From: Streptomyces mobaraensis
GTDB taxonomy: Bacteria; Actinomycetota; Actinomycetes; Streptomycetales; Streptomycetaceae
Assembly (NCBI RefSeq): GCF_020099395.1
Contig: NZ_CP083590.1
Coordinates: 7,254,001-7,318,000 of the forward strand
Reading direction: 5' to 3'
Length of the DNA stretch: 64,000 bases
Shown one piece after another: positions 26,470 to 36,550 of this stretch. The notes under the pieces are model-generated. The model did no database searches, was not told the DNA's origin, and worked only from the letters and a program-made list of their open reading frames with translations. Numbering within the stretch: position 1 is the first letter of the stretch; each line of letters begins with the position of its first letter. Position numbers and translations under genes: made by a program.

Positions 26470-27548
26470 GGCCGCACCCCCTTGCGCGGGGCGGTCCGCA
26501 ACGGCACCGGGACGACGAGCGGGCCGCGCGCCGCCGGCCGTACCGGGCGGACGCCGCGGTGCCGCCAGGTGCCGCGCAGCCGGTGGCAGACCGCCAGCGG
26601 CGGGATGACCGCGCTGGTCGCGAGCATCGCCGCCACCTCGGGCACGGTCCGCGGACCCGGTGCGATCCGGGCCCAGGCGAACTCGGCCGTGCCCAGCGCC
26701 CAGCCGACGGCCGCCGCCGCGCCCGCGCCCGGATGGCCGGAGACGGCCAGGGCCGCCGCCAGCGTGCCGGCCGCGGTCACCATGGCGTGTCCGCGCAGCC
26801 GTCCGCGCGGCGCCCCGGCCCGCTCCCACCAGTCGGAGCCGTGCAGCCGCAGCATCAGCGCGTCGTCGGCGTTGCCGACCTGGGTGCGCACCGACACCCA
26901 GGGGCCGGCCGGGCGTACCGGGTGCAGGGTCGTCCGGGTGCCGCGCTCCAGCCGCCGGCCGGCCGCCAGGACGCGCAGTGCCAGGTCGGCGTCCTCGCGG
27001 AAGGCGCGGGGGAAGCGCTCGTCGAAGCCGCCCACCGCCTCCAGGGCGGCGGTGCGGTACGCCATGTCGGCCGTGGCCCAGCGGGCGTCCGCGAGTCCGG
27101 CGGTGTTGCGCTCCCAGTCGGTGGGACGCCGCCCGGACGGCAGCGGCACCTCGATGACGCCCTGGACGCCGGCCACGTCCGGACCCGCCCGCAGCAGGTC
27201 GCCGGCCAGGTCGTCGCGCCACGCGGGCCCCACCCGGACGTCGTCGTCGAGGAAGACGACCCAGGGGCTGTCCACCGCGCGCCAGCCGGTGTTGCGGGCC
27301 GCGGCCGGTCCCCGGCCGCCGGCGCTGAGCACCGACGCGCGGGGCCGCAGCGTCCCCAGGGCCGCCAGCGGCAGCGGCGGCCGGGCGTGCCGCGGGCCCC
27401 GGCGGTCGTCGACGACGACCACCTCGCGGGGCTCGGGGCCCGCCGAGGACGCCAGCGCGTCGAGGCAGTCGGCGAGGCAGGGCCGCCCGACGGTGGGGAT
27501 CACCACCGCGTAGGAGAAGGAACTCACCGTTCCGGGAGAGGCGTTCAT
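26466..27548 (-). CDS. Family 2 glycosyltransferase with C-terminal membrane segments
   Basis: A 360-residue GT2 protein. YAVVIPTVGRPCLADCLDAL opens the fold, REVVVVDDRR follows and the DxD motif is VVFLDDDVRVGP. WATADMAYRTAALEAVGGFDE and FREDADLALRVL mark the acceptor side. After residue 260 there are two or more hydrophobic stretches (TAAGTLAAALAVSG; VAAMLATSAVIPPLAV), suggesting membrane anchoring. It lies between the carbamoyltransferase and gmhB with 4-bp overlaps. Confidence 0.88.
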   Translation of the reverse strand: MNASPGTVSSFSYAVVIPTVGRPCLADCLDALASSAGPEPREVVVVDDRRGPRHARPPLPLAALGTLRPRASVLSAGGRGPAAARNTGWRAVDSPWVVFLDDDVRVGPAWRDDLAGDLLRAGPDVAGVQGVIEVPLPSGRRPTDWERNTAGLADARWATADMAYRTAALEAVGGFDERFPRAFREDADLALRVLAAGRRLERGTRTTLHPVRPAGPWVSVRTQVGNADDALMLRLHGSDWWERAGAPRGRLRGHAMVTAAGTLAAALAVSGHPGAGAAAAVGWALGTAEFAWARIAPGPRTVPEVAAMLATSAVIPPLAVCHRLRGTWRHRGVRPVRPAARGPLVVPVPLRTAPRKGVRP

Positions 27549-29200
27549 GCCGACGCCCTCCCCCCGGCGTACGCCCCGCCGCGCCGGACCGCGTACGGCC
27601 CGATGGCCAGCAGGTCCACGGGCGCGGAGCCGAAGCACTCCAGCGCGTCGCGCGGGTCGTCGACCATCGGCCGGCCGGCCGTGTTCAGGCTGGTGTTGAC
27701 GACGACGGGCAGCCCGGTGCGGCGTTCGAACTCGGCGAGCATCCGGGCCACCAGCGGCTCCCGCCGCGGCTCCACGGTCTGGATCCGGGCCGTGCCGTCC
27801 ACGTGCACGACCGCCGGGATGCGGTCCCGCCACGGCCGGGCCACGCCGTGCACGAACAGCATGTACGGGCTGGGCAGCGGCCCTTCGAAGATCTCGGCCG
27901 CCCGGTCGGCGAGGACCATCGGCGCGACCGGCCGGAACTCCTCGCGCCCCTTGACGTGGTTGAGCCGCTCCAGGTTCTCGGCCCGGCCGGGGTGGGCCAT
28001 CAGCGACCGGTGGCCGAGCGCCCGGGGCCCGTACTCGCTGCGGCCCTGGAACCAGGCGACGATCCCGTCCGCGGCCAGCGTCTCGGCCACCGCCGCCGCG
28101 ATGTCCGGCGGCCGCTCGTACGGCACCCGGGCCCGCTCCAGCCACCCGCGCAGCTCCTCGTCGGACCAGCCGCGGCCCAGGTCGGCGCCGTCCATCGGCG
28201 CGGTGGGGGCGCCGCCGTCCGCGGCGAGCTGGAGCGCGGCGCCCAGCGCCGTGCCCGCGTCGCCGGCGGCGGGCTGCACCCACACCCGGCGGAACGGACC
28301 CTCCACGGCGATCCGGGAGTTGGCGACGCAGTTGAGGGCGACGCCGCCGGCCATGGCCAGCGACTCGGCGCCGGTGCGGGCGTGCAGCCAGCGCGCCAGG
28401 TCCAGCAGGAGCTCCTCCAGGCACTGCTGGGTGCTGGCGGCGAGGTCGGCGTGGTCCTGCGTCCACTCCTGGCCGGGGGCGCGCGGCTCGGTGAGCGCCG
28501 CCCAGGGCACCGCGCTCGCCCGGAACCCGCCGTCCTCCGTGGCGTGCAGGTACTTCCGCACCTCGGTCAGGAAGCGCGGCTTCCCGTACGCCGCGAGGGC
28601 CATCACCTTGTACTCGTCGCTGCTGCGCAGGAAGCCCAGGTGCGCGGTGAGTTCCTCGTAGACCAGGCCCAGGGACTGCGGCAGCCGCTGGGTGGCGAGC
28701 ACCTCCAGGTCGCCGCCGGTGTAGCGGCCGGCCAGGTGCGAGGCGCACTCGCCGCGCCCGTCCAGGACGAGGACCGCGCTGTCGGCGTGCGGGGCGGCGA
28801 GGCCGGCGGACGCGGCGTGCGCCACGTGGTGGGCGACGAAGCGGACGCGCGCGGGGTCCAGGCCTGGCAGGGCGTCGGCGAGGAAGGCCGGCGCCTCGCG
28901 GGCGTAGGTCTGCCGCAGGTGGTCCCACGGGTCGTCGAGCCCCATCTCGGCGGCGGGCAGGGCGAGCGCCGGGTCGTAGGAGTAGGCGACGGCGTCCAGG
29001 TCGCCGGGGCTCAGACCGGCGTGTTCCAGGCACCACCGGGCGGAGAGCACCGGCAGCTCCCAGGCCGCGAACGGCACCGGCCGCTTGCCGTGCTTGCGCC
29101 GGGAGAACCGCTCCTCCTCGGCGGCGGCGACGATCCGCCCGTCGGCGACCAGCGCCGCGGCCGGGTCGTGGAAGAGGGCGTTGATACCGAGGATGCGCAT
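27545..29200 (-). CDS. NodU/CmcH-type carbamoyltransferase
   Basis: A 551-residue enzyme starting MRILGINALFHDPAAALV. It has the N-terminal Kae1/HypF-like domain (FVAHHVAHAASAGLAAPHAD, VLVLDGRGE, LAMAGGVALNCVANSRI) and the C-terminal YrdC-like lobe (RSEYGPRALGHRSLMAHP, VVNTSLNTAGRPMVD). The family moves a carbamoyl group from carbamoyl phosphate, through carbamoyl-AMP, to a sugar or antibiotic hydroxyl. Here it probably decorates the heptose glycoconjugate. It is 59 bp downstream of the NDP-sugar gene and overlaps the GT2 gene. Confidence 0.92.
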   Translation of the reverse strand: MRILGINALFHDPAAALVADGRIVAAAEEERFSRRKHGKRPVPFAAWELPVLSARWCLEHAGLSPGDLDAVAYSYDPALALPAAEMGLDDPWDHLRQTYAREAPAFLADALPGLDPARVRFVAHHVAHAASAGLAAPHADSAVLVLDGRGECASHLAGRYTGGDLEVLATQRLPQSLGLVYEELTAHLGFLRSSDEYKVMALAAYGKPRFLTEVRKYLHATEDGGFRASAVPWAALTEPRAPGQEWTQDHADLAASTQQCLEELLLDLARWLHARTGAESLAMAGGVALNCVANSRIAVEGPFRRVWVQPAAGDAGTALGAALQLAADGGAPTAPMDGADLGRGWSDEELRGWLERARVPYERPPDIAAAVAETLAADGIVAWFQGRSEYGPRALGHRSLMAHPGRAENLERLNHVKGREEFRPVAPMVLADRAAEIFEGPLPSPYMLFVHGVARPWRDRIPAVVHVDGTARIQTVEPRREPLVARMLAEFERRTGLPVVVNTSLNTAGRPMVDDPRDALECFGSAPVDLLAIGPYAVRRGGAYAGGRASA

Positions 29201-29259
29201 GCCGTGCTCCGTCTCTGGTGGGGTCGGACGCCGGGACGCCGCGGGACCGGGAAAGGGGG

Positions 29260-30225
<966 letters not shown>

Positions 30226-30743
30226 GATCACACTCCTTCGCGTACGGGCACCGGTCCTTCGGTGCGGTACGGCCCGCCGGTGAGGGACCGGCTGTCGTCG
30301 TCCCGTCGGGAGGGCTGCCGCGGCGCCGGACCGTCCGGCGGCCGGGGCCCGGGGACGACGCGGAATGGAGTTCTGCTTCTGCTCGCCGGCCTCCGAGGGC
30401 CCGGCGCGGGGGCGGTCACCCGGCCCGGTTCTCCCGGGCTCGTGTCCCCGGTCTCACCCGGGGCTCGCGGTCGTGACCCGCCGTAGCGAATGCGGCTCGG
30501 CTAGAAGCGTCGCACAGCCCCGGCGGTTGGGCCACCTGGGGCAACCCGGGCCCGGCGGCACCGCCCGTCCCGCCCGTTTCGGCTTGCCCGCCCGGGGCAG
30601 GCGGGTGAGCCTGAGGAGGCGATCGGCGCCGTACGGACGCCGGCCCTCCGGGGCGGTCGCGCCGGCGCCGGGAACCGCGGCACGCGGGACGGCCCGGCCG
30701 GCGGCCGCCGCGATGAGGCATCGACCAGGAAGGACGTACGCGC
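30226..30743. other. Divergent promoter region between heptose operon and catalase
   Basis: A 518-bp stretch with no supported gene. Open frames lack ribosome sites and family signals. It must hold the promoters of both the 12-kb leftward operon and the rightward catalase gene, but no convincing -10/-35 pair or operator was recognised. Confidence 0.5.
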
Positions 30744-32864
30744 GTGCCCGCTCACGAGTCCGGCCGGGGCATCGACCCGGCCGCGCAGGACGCCAAGGAC
30801 CAGCAGCTGGAACGGTTCCGCGCCGCTCCCGCGCACGACGCGCTCACCACCGACCAGGGCGTGCGCGTCGACGACACCGACAACGCGCTGCGGGCCGGCC
30901 GGCGCGGGCCGACGCTGCTGGAGGACTTCCACAACCGGGAGAAGATCACCCACTTCGACCACGAGCGCATCCCGGAACGCGTGGTGCACGCCCGGGGCGC
31001 CGGCGCCTACGGCTACTTCGAGCCGTACCAGTCGCTGAGCGAGTACACCTGCGCCGACTTCCTCGCCGAGGCCGGCCGCCGGACGCCCGTCTTCGTCCGC
31101 TTCTCCACGGTCCAGGGGCCGCGCGGGTCCGCCGACACCGTGCGGGACGTCCGTGGGTTCGCCACCAAGTTCTACACCCGCGAGGGCAATTACGACCTGG
31201 TCGGCAACAACATGCCGGTCTTTTTCATCCAGGACGCCATCAAGTTCCCGGACTTCGTGCACGCGGTGAAGATGGAGCCGCACAACGAGATCCCGACCGG
31301 CGCCTCGGCCCACGACACGTTCTGGGACTTCTGCTCGCTCCAGCCCGAGTCCACCCACATGCTGATGTGGCTGATGTCGGACCGGGCCATCCCGCGCAGC
31401 TACCGGATGATGCAGGGCTTCGGCGTGCACACGTTCCGCTTCGTCACGGCGGACGGGCGGGGCACGTTCGTGAAGTTCCACTGGAAGCCCAAGCTGGGCG
31501 TGCACTCCCTGGTGTGGGACGAGACGCAGATCATCGCGGGCCGCGACCCCGACTTCAACCGCCGGGACCTCTGGGAGTCCATCGAGGCCGGTGAGTACCC
31601 GGAGTGGGAGCTGGGCGTCCAGCTGGTTCCGGAGGAGAACGAGTTCGACTTCGACTTCGACCTCCTAGACGCCACGAAGATCATCCCGGAGGAGCAGGTG
31701 CCGGTCCGCCCGATCGGGCGCTTGGTGCTCAACCGGAACCCGCAGAACTTCTTCGCCGAGACCGAGCAGGTCGCCTTCCACACGGCGAACGTCGTGCCCG
31801 GCATCGATTTCACCAACGACCCGCTGCTCCAGGGCCGGAACTTCTCCTACCTGGACACCCAGCTGATCCGGCTCGGCGGCCCCAACTTCAGCCAGCTGCC
31901 CGTCAACCGGCCGATCGCCGACGTCCACCACAACCACCGCGACGGCTTCGGCCAGCAGGTCATCCACCCCGGCACCAACTACTTCCCCAACTCCCTCGGC
32001 GGCGGCTGCCCGGCGCACGCGGGCGCGGGCGGCGGCGCGGGCGTCTTCCGGCACTACGCCGAACGGGTGGACGGCGAGAAGATCCGGGTCCGCAGCGAGA
32101 GCTTCCAGGACCACTACAGCCAGGCGGCGCTGTTCTGGAACAGCATGGCCGACTGGGAGAAGCGGCACATCGTCGAGGCGTTCCGCTTCGAGCTGGGCAA
32201 GGTCATGTCCGTCGAGGTGCGCGAGCGCATGGTGGGGAACCTGGCCCACGTCAACGGCGACCTGGCCGCCCTGGTGGCCGACGGCCTGGGCCTGCCCGCG
32301 CCGGCGCCCGACGCGGGCGTCTCCACCGCCGCGTCCCCCGCCCTGAGCCAGGAGAACCTCATGGGCGAGGGCATCCGCACCCGCAAGGTCGCCGTGCTGG
32401 TGGCGGACGGGACGGACGCCGGGCAGGTGGCCGCCGCCCGCGGCAGGCTCGTCGCGCAGGGGGCGATCGTCGAGGTGCTGGCGGCCCGCGACGGCTCGGT
32501 GCGGGGCGCCGGGGGCGAAGTCCTCGACGTGGACCGGGCGATGCCCACCATGGCGTCCGTCCTCTACGACGCGGTCCTCGTGCCCGGCGGGGCCCAGGCG
32601 GTGTCGGTGCTGGCCGCCGACCCCGCGGCCGTACGGTTTGTCGAGGAGGCGTACCGGCACGGCAAGCCGCTCGCGGTCTTCGGCGAGGGGACGCGGCTGC
32701 TGACGGCGGCCCGGCTGCCCGAGGAGGTCGTCCTCGGCGAATCGGCGCCCTCCTACGGTGTGTTCGCCGGCAATGGCACCGCCTCCGTGGAGGACGTCGC
32801 CGACGCCTTCGCCGCCGCGATCGCCCTGCACCGCTTCCCGCGCCGCCCCGGCCTGCTCAACTGA
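30744..32864 (+). CDS. katE: Large-subunit monofunctional catalase (HPII type)
   Basis: A 706-residue clade-2 catalase that breaks hydrogen peroxide into water and oxygen. The distal His is residue 82 in [12 protein letters not shown], the distal Asn is at about 155 ([11 protein letters not shown]) and the haem-iron ligand is Tyr369 in FSYLDTQ. After the catalase barrel and helical region, residues from about 545 form the C-terminal flavodoxin/DJ-1-like domain ([24 protein letters not shown]-like [12 protein letters not shown]) typical of large-subunit enzymes. GTG 30744 follows AGGAAGGA. The gene stands alone, as is usual. Confidence 0.96.
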   Translation: MPAHESGRGIDPAAQDAKDQQLERFRAAPAHDALTTDQGVRVDDTDNALRAGRRGPTLLEDFHNREKITHFDHERIPERVVHARGAGAYGYFEPYQSLSEYTCADFLAEAGRRTPVFVRFSTVQGPRGSADTVRDVRGFATKFYTREGNYDLVGNNMPVFFIQDAIKFPDFVHAVKMEPHNEIPTGASAHDTFWDFCSLQPESTHMLMWLMSDRAIPRSYRMMQGFGVHTFRFVTADGRGTFVKFHWKPKLGVHSLVWDETQIIAGRDPDFNRRDLWESIEAGEYPEWELGVQLVPEENEFDFDFDLLDATKIIPEEQVPVRPIGRLVLNRNPQNFFAETEQVAFHTANVVPGIDFTNDPLLQGRNFSYLDTQLIRLGGPNFSQLPVNRPIADVHHNHRDGFGQQVIHPGTNYFPNSLGGGCPAHAGAGGGAGVFRHYAERVDGEKIRVRSESFQDHYSQAALFWNSMADWEKRHIVEAFRFELGKVMSVEVRERMVGNLAHVNGDLAALVADGLGLPAPAPDAGVSTAASPALSQENLMGEGIRTRKVAVLVADGTDAGQVAAARGRLVAQGAIVEVLAARDGSVRGAGGEVLDVDRAMPTMASVLYDAVLVPGGAQAVSVLAADPAAVRFVEEAYRHGKPLAVFGEGTRLLTAARLPEEVVLGESAPSYGVFAGNGTASVEDVADAFAAAIALHRFPRRPGLLN

Positions 32865-32881
32865 CGGCGGGGCAAGGCACG

Positions 32882-33538
32882 GTGAACGCCGCCGACGACC
32901 GGCGCACGGTACGGGCCCTGCTCGACGCGCACGGCCGCACCTACGCCGAGGAGGCGGGCATCCGGCTGCGGGACACCCCGCAGCCGCTGTACCGCCTCCT
33001 CGTCCTGGCCTGCCTGCTCAGCGCCCGCATCCGGGCGTCGGTCGCCGTGGCCACCGCCCGCAGCCTGGCCGACGCGGGCCTGAAGGACCCGCGCCGGATG
33101 GCCGGCGCGACCTGGCAGCGGCGCGTCGACGCGCTCGGCGCGGGCGGCTACCGCCGCTACGACGAGCGCACCGCGACCCAGCTCGGCGACGGCGCCGAAC
33201 TGCTGCTCGACCGGTACGGCGGCGACGTCCGCCGGATGCGCGCCGCCGCCGACGGCGACCCCGGCCGCCTCCCGGAGATCCTCCAGGAGATCCCCGGCCT
33301 GGGCCCCGCCGGGGCGAGCATCTTCCTCCGCGAGGTTCAGGGCGTCTGGCCCGAACTCCTGCCGTACCTCGACGACAAGGCCCTCCAGGGCGCCGCCCGG
33401 CTCGGCCTCCCGGACCGGCCCGGACCCCTGGCCCGCCTGGTCGACCCGGAGCGCACCCCGGCGCTGGCCGCCGCCCTCGTCCGCGCCGCCCTGGACCGGG
33501 ACGTGGTGGAGGACGTGCGGCGGCGGGCGGGGGAGTGA
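32882..33538 (+). CDS. Endonuclease III-like HhH-GPD protein
   Basis: A 218-residue helical protein. The helix-hairpin-helix is LQEIPGLGPAGASIFLREVQ near residues 136-155, followed by PYLDDKALQGAARLGLP, where an Asp occupies the catalytic region of HhH-GPD glycosylases. No C-terminal 4Cys iron-sulfur loop is present. It probably removes or cleaves damaged bases, though the activity is not proven for this actinobacterial group. The GTG start lies 17 bp after katE, so co-transcription with the catalase would link oxidative damage repair to peroxide removal. Confidence 0.75.
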   Translation: MNAADDRRTVRALLDAHGRTYAEEAGIRLRDTPQPLYRLLVLACLLSARIRASVAVATARSLADAGLKDPRRMAGATWQRRVDALGAGGYRRYDERTATQLGDGAELLLDRYGGDVRRMRAAADGDPGRLPEILQEIPGLGPAGASIFLREVQGVWPELLPYLDDKALQGAARLGLPDRPGPLARLVDPERTPALAAALVRAALDRDVVEDVRRRAGE

Positions 33539-33558
33539 GGCCCGTCGGACGGCAGTGA

Positions 33559-34272
33559 TCAGCGGGCCCCGGGAACCGGCGCGGGCGGGGAGAACCGCTC
33601 CCGGGCCCGGGCGAACACCTCCCGGAAAAGAGGGTCCTGCACCGAGCCGCGGTCGTAACGGACGCCGAACCTGCTCTCGTATTCGGAGAACCACCTGGCG
33701 TCGGTATTCAGGAATACGATGTCGTGCAAAGCCATGTGGCGGAGGGCGAGCATCGGCACCGGTGCGCGGAGCGCTTTGAATTCGGGATTCCGGGCGGCGG
33801 ACTCGTCGCAGAGCGGATGGAACTGGCTGATCATCAGCCCTTTTTCCACGATGCCCGGTTTCGCGCGGGCCTGTGCCGCGTCCAGCGCGGCCAGGCTCCC
33901 GGCGTCGCCGGGAAGGCCGTCGAGGACCACCAGAAGGGCGTGCAGCGTGCGGTTGCGGTGCGCCCACCGGGTGGCGTCGAACACCTCCAGCATGCGGGCT
34001 ATCAGCGCGTCGAGACCCGCCGGGGAAGCCGTCACCGGCCAGACCTCGAACCGCAGGGTGCCGGCCTCCATCGAAGGCGGAACGAACGGGCAGACCGCGC
34101 CCTCCCGGGCGAGCCGCGCGTCCGGACGGCACACGTAGTCGTGCAGCCAGTCCCGCGCCGCCGCCGCGTGTCCCGGTATCGGACCGCCGGACTCATCAGC
34201 TAATTCGGACAATGTTCCAAACCTCTCCGGGAAAAGGACCCAGGGGGTGATCACCACAGGGTGAAACGCCAT
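33559..34272 (-). CDS. Uncharacterised protein, DUF6875-like
   Basis: A 237-residue protein without membrane segments or a known catalytic motif. The region WLHDYVCRPDARLAREGAVCPFVPPSM (within which VCPF is notable) recalls the DUF6875 family found near biosynthetic genes; this rests on memory of the family. RNRTLHALLVVLDGLPGD and SQFHPLCDESAARNPEFKALRAP are other conserved-looking blocks. GAGGGGGG precedes the ATG. Its coding sequence and leader are clearly less GC-rich than the neighbours (TAAAAAAGTGAAA upstream), which hints at acquisition. It is convergent with the endonuclease gene. Confidence 0.7.
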   Translation of the reverse strand: MAFHPVVITPWVLFPERFGTLSELADESGGPIPGHAAAARDWLHDYVCRPDARLAREGAVCPFVPPSMEAGTLRFEVWPVTASPAGLDALIARMLEVFDATRWAHRNRTLHALLVVLDGLPGDAGSLAALDAAQARAKPGIVEKGLMISQFHPLCDESAARNPEFKALRAPVPMLALRHMALHDIVFLNTDARWFSEYESRFGVRYDRGSVQDPLFREVFARARERFSPPAPVPGAR

Positions 34273-34434
34273 GGCGCCCCCCTCGGCGGACGGCACCGAC
34301 CGTACACAGCGGGTCCGGCCATCGGAAGGTAAAAAAGTGAAATCCGGACGACAGCCCCTCCGAAACGGGTCCGAATGACCATGAACAGGAGAGAGGGGAA
34401 CAGTGGATTCCCGAATTCCGGAGGCGCCGGCCCG

Positions 34435-35499
34435 TCAGAGCCCCGCGGCGTCGCCCGGCCGCCCCGGGCCCGCTCCGGCACCGACCGCCCCCGCCTGCTC
34501 CCCCTCATCGTCCAACGGGCGCCGCAGCGACGACCGGCCCGCGCGCCACGCCTCCAGGACCCGGCGCTCGAACCGCCCCTCCACCCACTGGGTGGCGGTG
34601 ACGCCGAACTCCACGTCCGCCGCCAGCGCCGGTTCCTCCCGGAGCAGCCCGCCCACCACGTCGCGCCGCACCAGCTGCTCGTGCACCGCGTCGGCCGACA
34701 CGTGCTCGGCGTAGAAGCGGACGGCGGCGGGGCCGGCCCCCAGCCGCTCCATCGCCTGGACCAACCGCCGCGAGCCGGGCGGCGAGGTGCACTCCAGCGT
34801 CGCGAAGTGGCCCACCAGACAGCCGCGCAGCGCCCGGTGCAGGCCGAAGAGCGACATCAGGTTGCCGGTCGCCAGGGTGGCCGCGGGCACGGCGTCGACG
34901 TAGCGGCCGTAGGTGTCGTCCAGGCCCAGGTCCCGCATCAGGTCCGCGTACAGCTTCGCGTGCACCCGGTCCGCCCGGCCGGCGCCGAACTCGTCGTACT
35001 CCACCGCCACCAGGCCGGCCTTGGCCGTGCCCGTGAGCCGGGGGATGGCCCAGGCGTGCGGGTCGGCCTCCTTGAGCTGGTAGACCGAGCGGTGCACCGC
35101 GTACTCGCGCAGCTGCTCCCGCGTGCCGTGGTCGCGCAGGAAGTACGAGGCGCCGTCCGCCTCGCCGTCCGGCGGCTCCGTGACCAGCTCCTCCAGCACG
35201 GCGTCCACGCCCTCCCCGATCGGCGCGTCGGCCCGCAGCGCGGCCAGGAAGGCGCTCTCCAGCACGGCCCGCAGCCGCAGCGCGCGCGGGTCCCACTCCC
35301 AGGCGTCGGACACGCCCGGCAGGCCGCGGTAGTGCAGCTCGTAGCAGAGGTGGAGGGCCAGTTGGACATCCTCCCCGTAGGGGTCGGCCGCGGCCACGGC
35401 GGGCGCGCCGGGCAGCGGGTCCCGGCCGTCGCCCGGGTCGCGGCCGAACAGTTCCAGGAGCGCGCCGGACAGTTCGCCGCGCGCGGCCGGACAGTGCAT
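34435..35499 (-). CDS. Iron-containing redox enzyme (haem-oxygenase-like fold)
   Basis: A 354-residue all-helical protein. The spacing of EYDEFGAG, HAKLYADLM, the ATLECTSP stretch and RFYAEHVSADAVHE matches the haem-oxygenase-like diiron oxidase (HDO) superfamily, where Glu and His from separate helices bind metal. Members oxidise or cleave C-C bonds and make N-oxygenated products; this one's substrate is unknown. A GGGAGG site precedes the ATG. It is the last of four leftward genes with CDGSH, methyltransferase and F420 partners. Confidence 0.82.
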   Translation of the reverse strand: MHCPAARGELSGALLELFGRDPGDGRDPLPGAPAVAAADPYGEDVQLALHLCYELHYRGLPGVSDAWEWDPRALRLRAVLESAFLAALRADAPIGEGVDAVLEELVTEPPDGEADGASYFLRDHGTREQLREYAVHRSVYQLKEADPHAWAIPRLTGTAKAGLVAVEYDEFGAGRADRVHAKLYADLMRDLGLDDTYGRYVDAVPAATLATGNLMSLFGLHRALRGCLVGHFATLECTSPPGSRRLVQAMERLGAGPAAVRFYAEHVSADAVHEQLVRRDVVGGLLREEPALAADVEFGVTATQWVEGRFERRVLEAWRAGRSSLRRPLDDEGEQAGAVGAGAGPGRPGDAAGL

Positions 35500-35558
35500 C
35501 GTGAGCCTCCCAGGTCCGCGGGGTTCGCGGGTGGAACGGTTACCCGGCGCCGGGCCCG

Positions 35559-35831
35559 TCACGCCGGGGGCCTGCGACGGCGGCGGTGGCTGGTGTCGCA
35601 CCACGGGAACTCCGCGCTGCGCCGGCAGGTGCAGAGGGCCACCACCGGACGGTCCGAGCGCACGACCGAACCGTCCTCCATGACCACCTCCACCGGCCCC
35701 TCGACGAGGAACGGGCCGTTCGGCTCGCGGGAGACGCGGCGGGCGGGCTTCGGCGCCGGGCCGTCGGTTCCGGGCCGCTCCCGCGCTTCCTCCGCCGGTC
35801 GCCGCGCCGCGTCAGGGGATGTACCGGCCAC
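35559..35831 (-). CDS. CDGSH iron-sulfur domain protein
   Basis: A 90-residue protein whose C-terminal half carries CTCRRSAEFPWCDTSH (residues ~67-82), the CDGSH 2Fe-2S ligand set (three Cys, one His), preceded by GPFLVEGPVEVVMEDGSVV. The family handles electron transfer or cluster delivery. The GTG start lies inside the end of the methyltransferase gene (20-bp overlap). Position next to the HDO gene suggests it supplies electrons or iron-sulfur to that enzyme. Confidence 0.9.
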   Translation of the reverse strand: MAGTSPDAARRPAEEARERPGTDGPAPKPARRVSREPNGPFLVEGPVEVVMEDGSVVRSDRPVVALCTCRRSAEFPWCDTSHRRRRRPPA

Positions 35832-36550
35832 GGATCACCACCAGCTCCTCCTTGTCCTGCCCCGCCGCCAGCAGCCCGCGCTCCCGCAGCCAGCCCGCGC
35901 GGGCGCGCAGCACCGGCCCGAACGGCACGGCCCTGCGGTCCGCCACCTCGGCCTCCATCCCGGCCCGCCGCAGCAGCTCCAGCGTCCGGTCCTCGCCGCT
36001 CAGCGCCGACTGCACCAGCAGCAGCACCCCGGCCGGCCGCAGCGACGGCGGCGCCTCCGCGCACAGCTGGTCGAGCACCGCCCGTCCGTCGTCCCCCCGC
36101 CTCCCAGGCGCGCGCCGGGCCGCGCCCGGGGAACGTGCCGTCGGGGGAGGGGACGTACGGGGGGTTGGCGAGGACGAGGTCGAAGCGCCGGTCCGCGACC
36201 GGGGCGAGCAGGTCACCTCGCCGCACCTCGACGCGGCACCCGGCGAGCAGGGCGTTCAGCCGGGCCGTGAGCACGGCCCGGAGCGAGGCGTCGACGGCCG
36301 TCACCCGGACGCCGCGCCCCCGGCGGGCCGCCGTGATGGCCAGGGCGCCGGTGCCGGTCCCGACGTCGAGTACCCGCGCGCCGGCGGGCAGCGGCTCCCG
36401 TTCGAGCGCCTCGGCCAGCAGGAACGAGTCGTCCTGCGGCGCGTACACCCCGGGCGGGCTGACCAGCCGCCGTATCCGGCGCGTCCGTGCCGTTCCGGCG
36501 GCGGGCTCCGGGGTGCCGCGCACGACGGACGTGCCTTCCGGGGCCGTCAC
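35812..36550 (-). pseudogene. HemK-like methyltransferase, frameshifted
   Basis: The N-terminal part (GTG 36550, overlapping the F420 gene stop) carries the SAM motif VLDVGTGTGALAITAARRG and the N5-glutamine motif LANPPYVPSPDGTFPG. After ARAWEAG the frame is lost. The C-terminal part (GDDGRAVLDQLCAEAPPSLR through VIRGRYIP) continues in the next frame. The shift lies at a run of six C at 36093-36098; five would restore one continuous protein. It may be a real mutation or a homopolymer sequencing error. When intact it would be a release-factor-type or small-molecule N-methyltransferase of about 245 residues. Confidence 0.85.

Noticed and set aside
34403..34714. GTG with a strong AGGAGAGAGGGG ribosome site opening a 103-codon frame
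   Set aside because: Nearly all of the frame is antisense to the HDO-type gene and the protein is Ser/Arg/Pro-rich without a family; at most the start of a lost gene.
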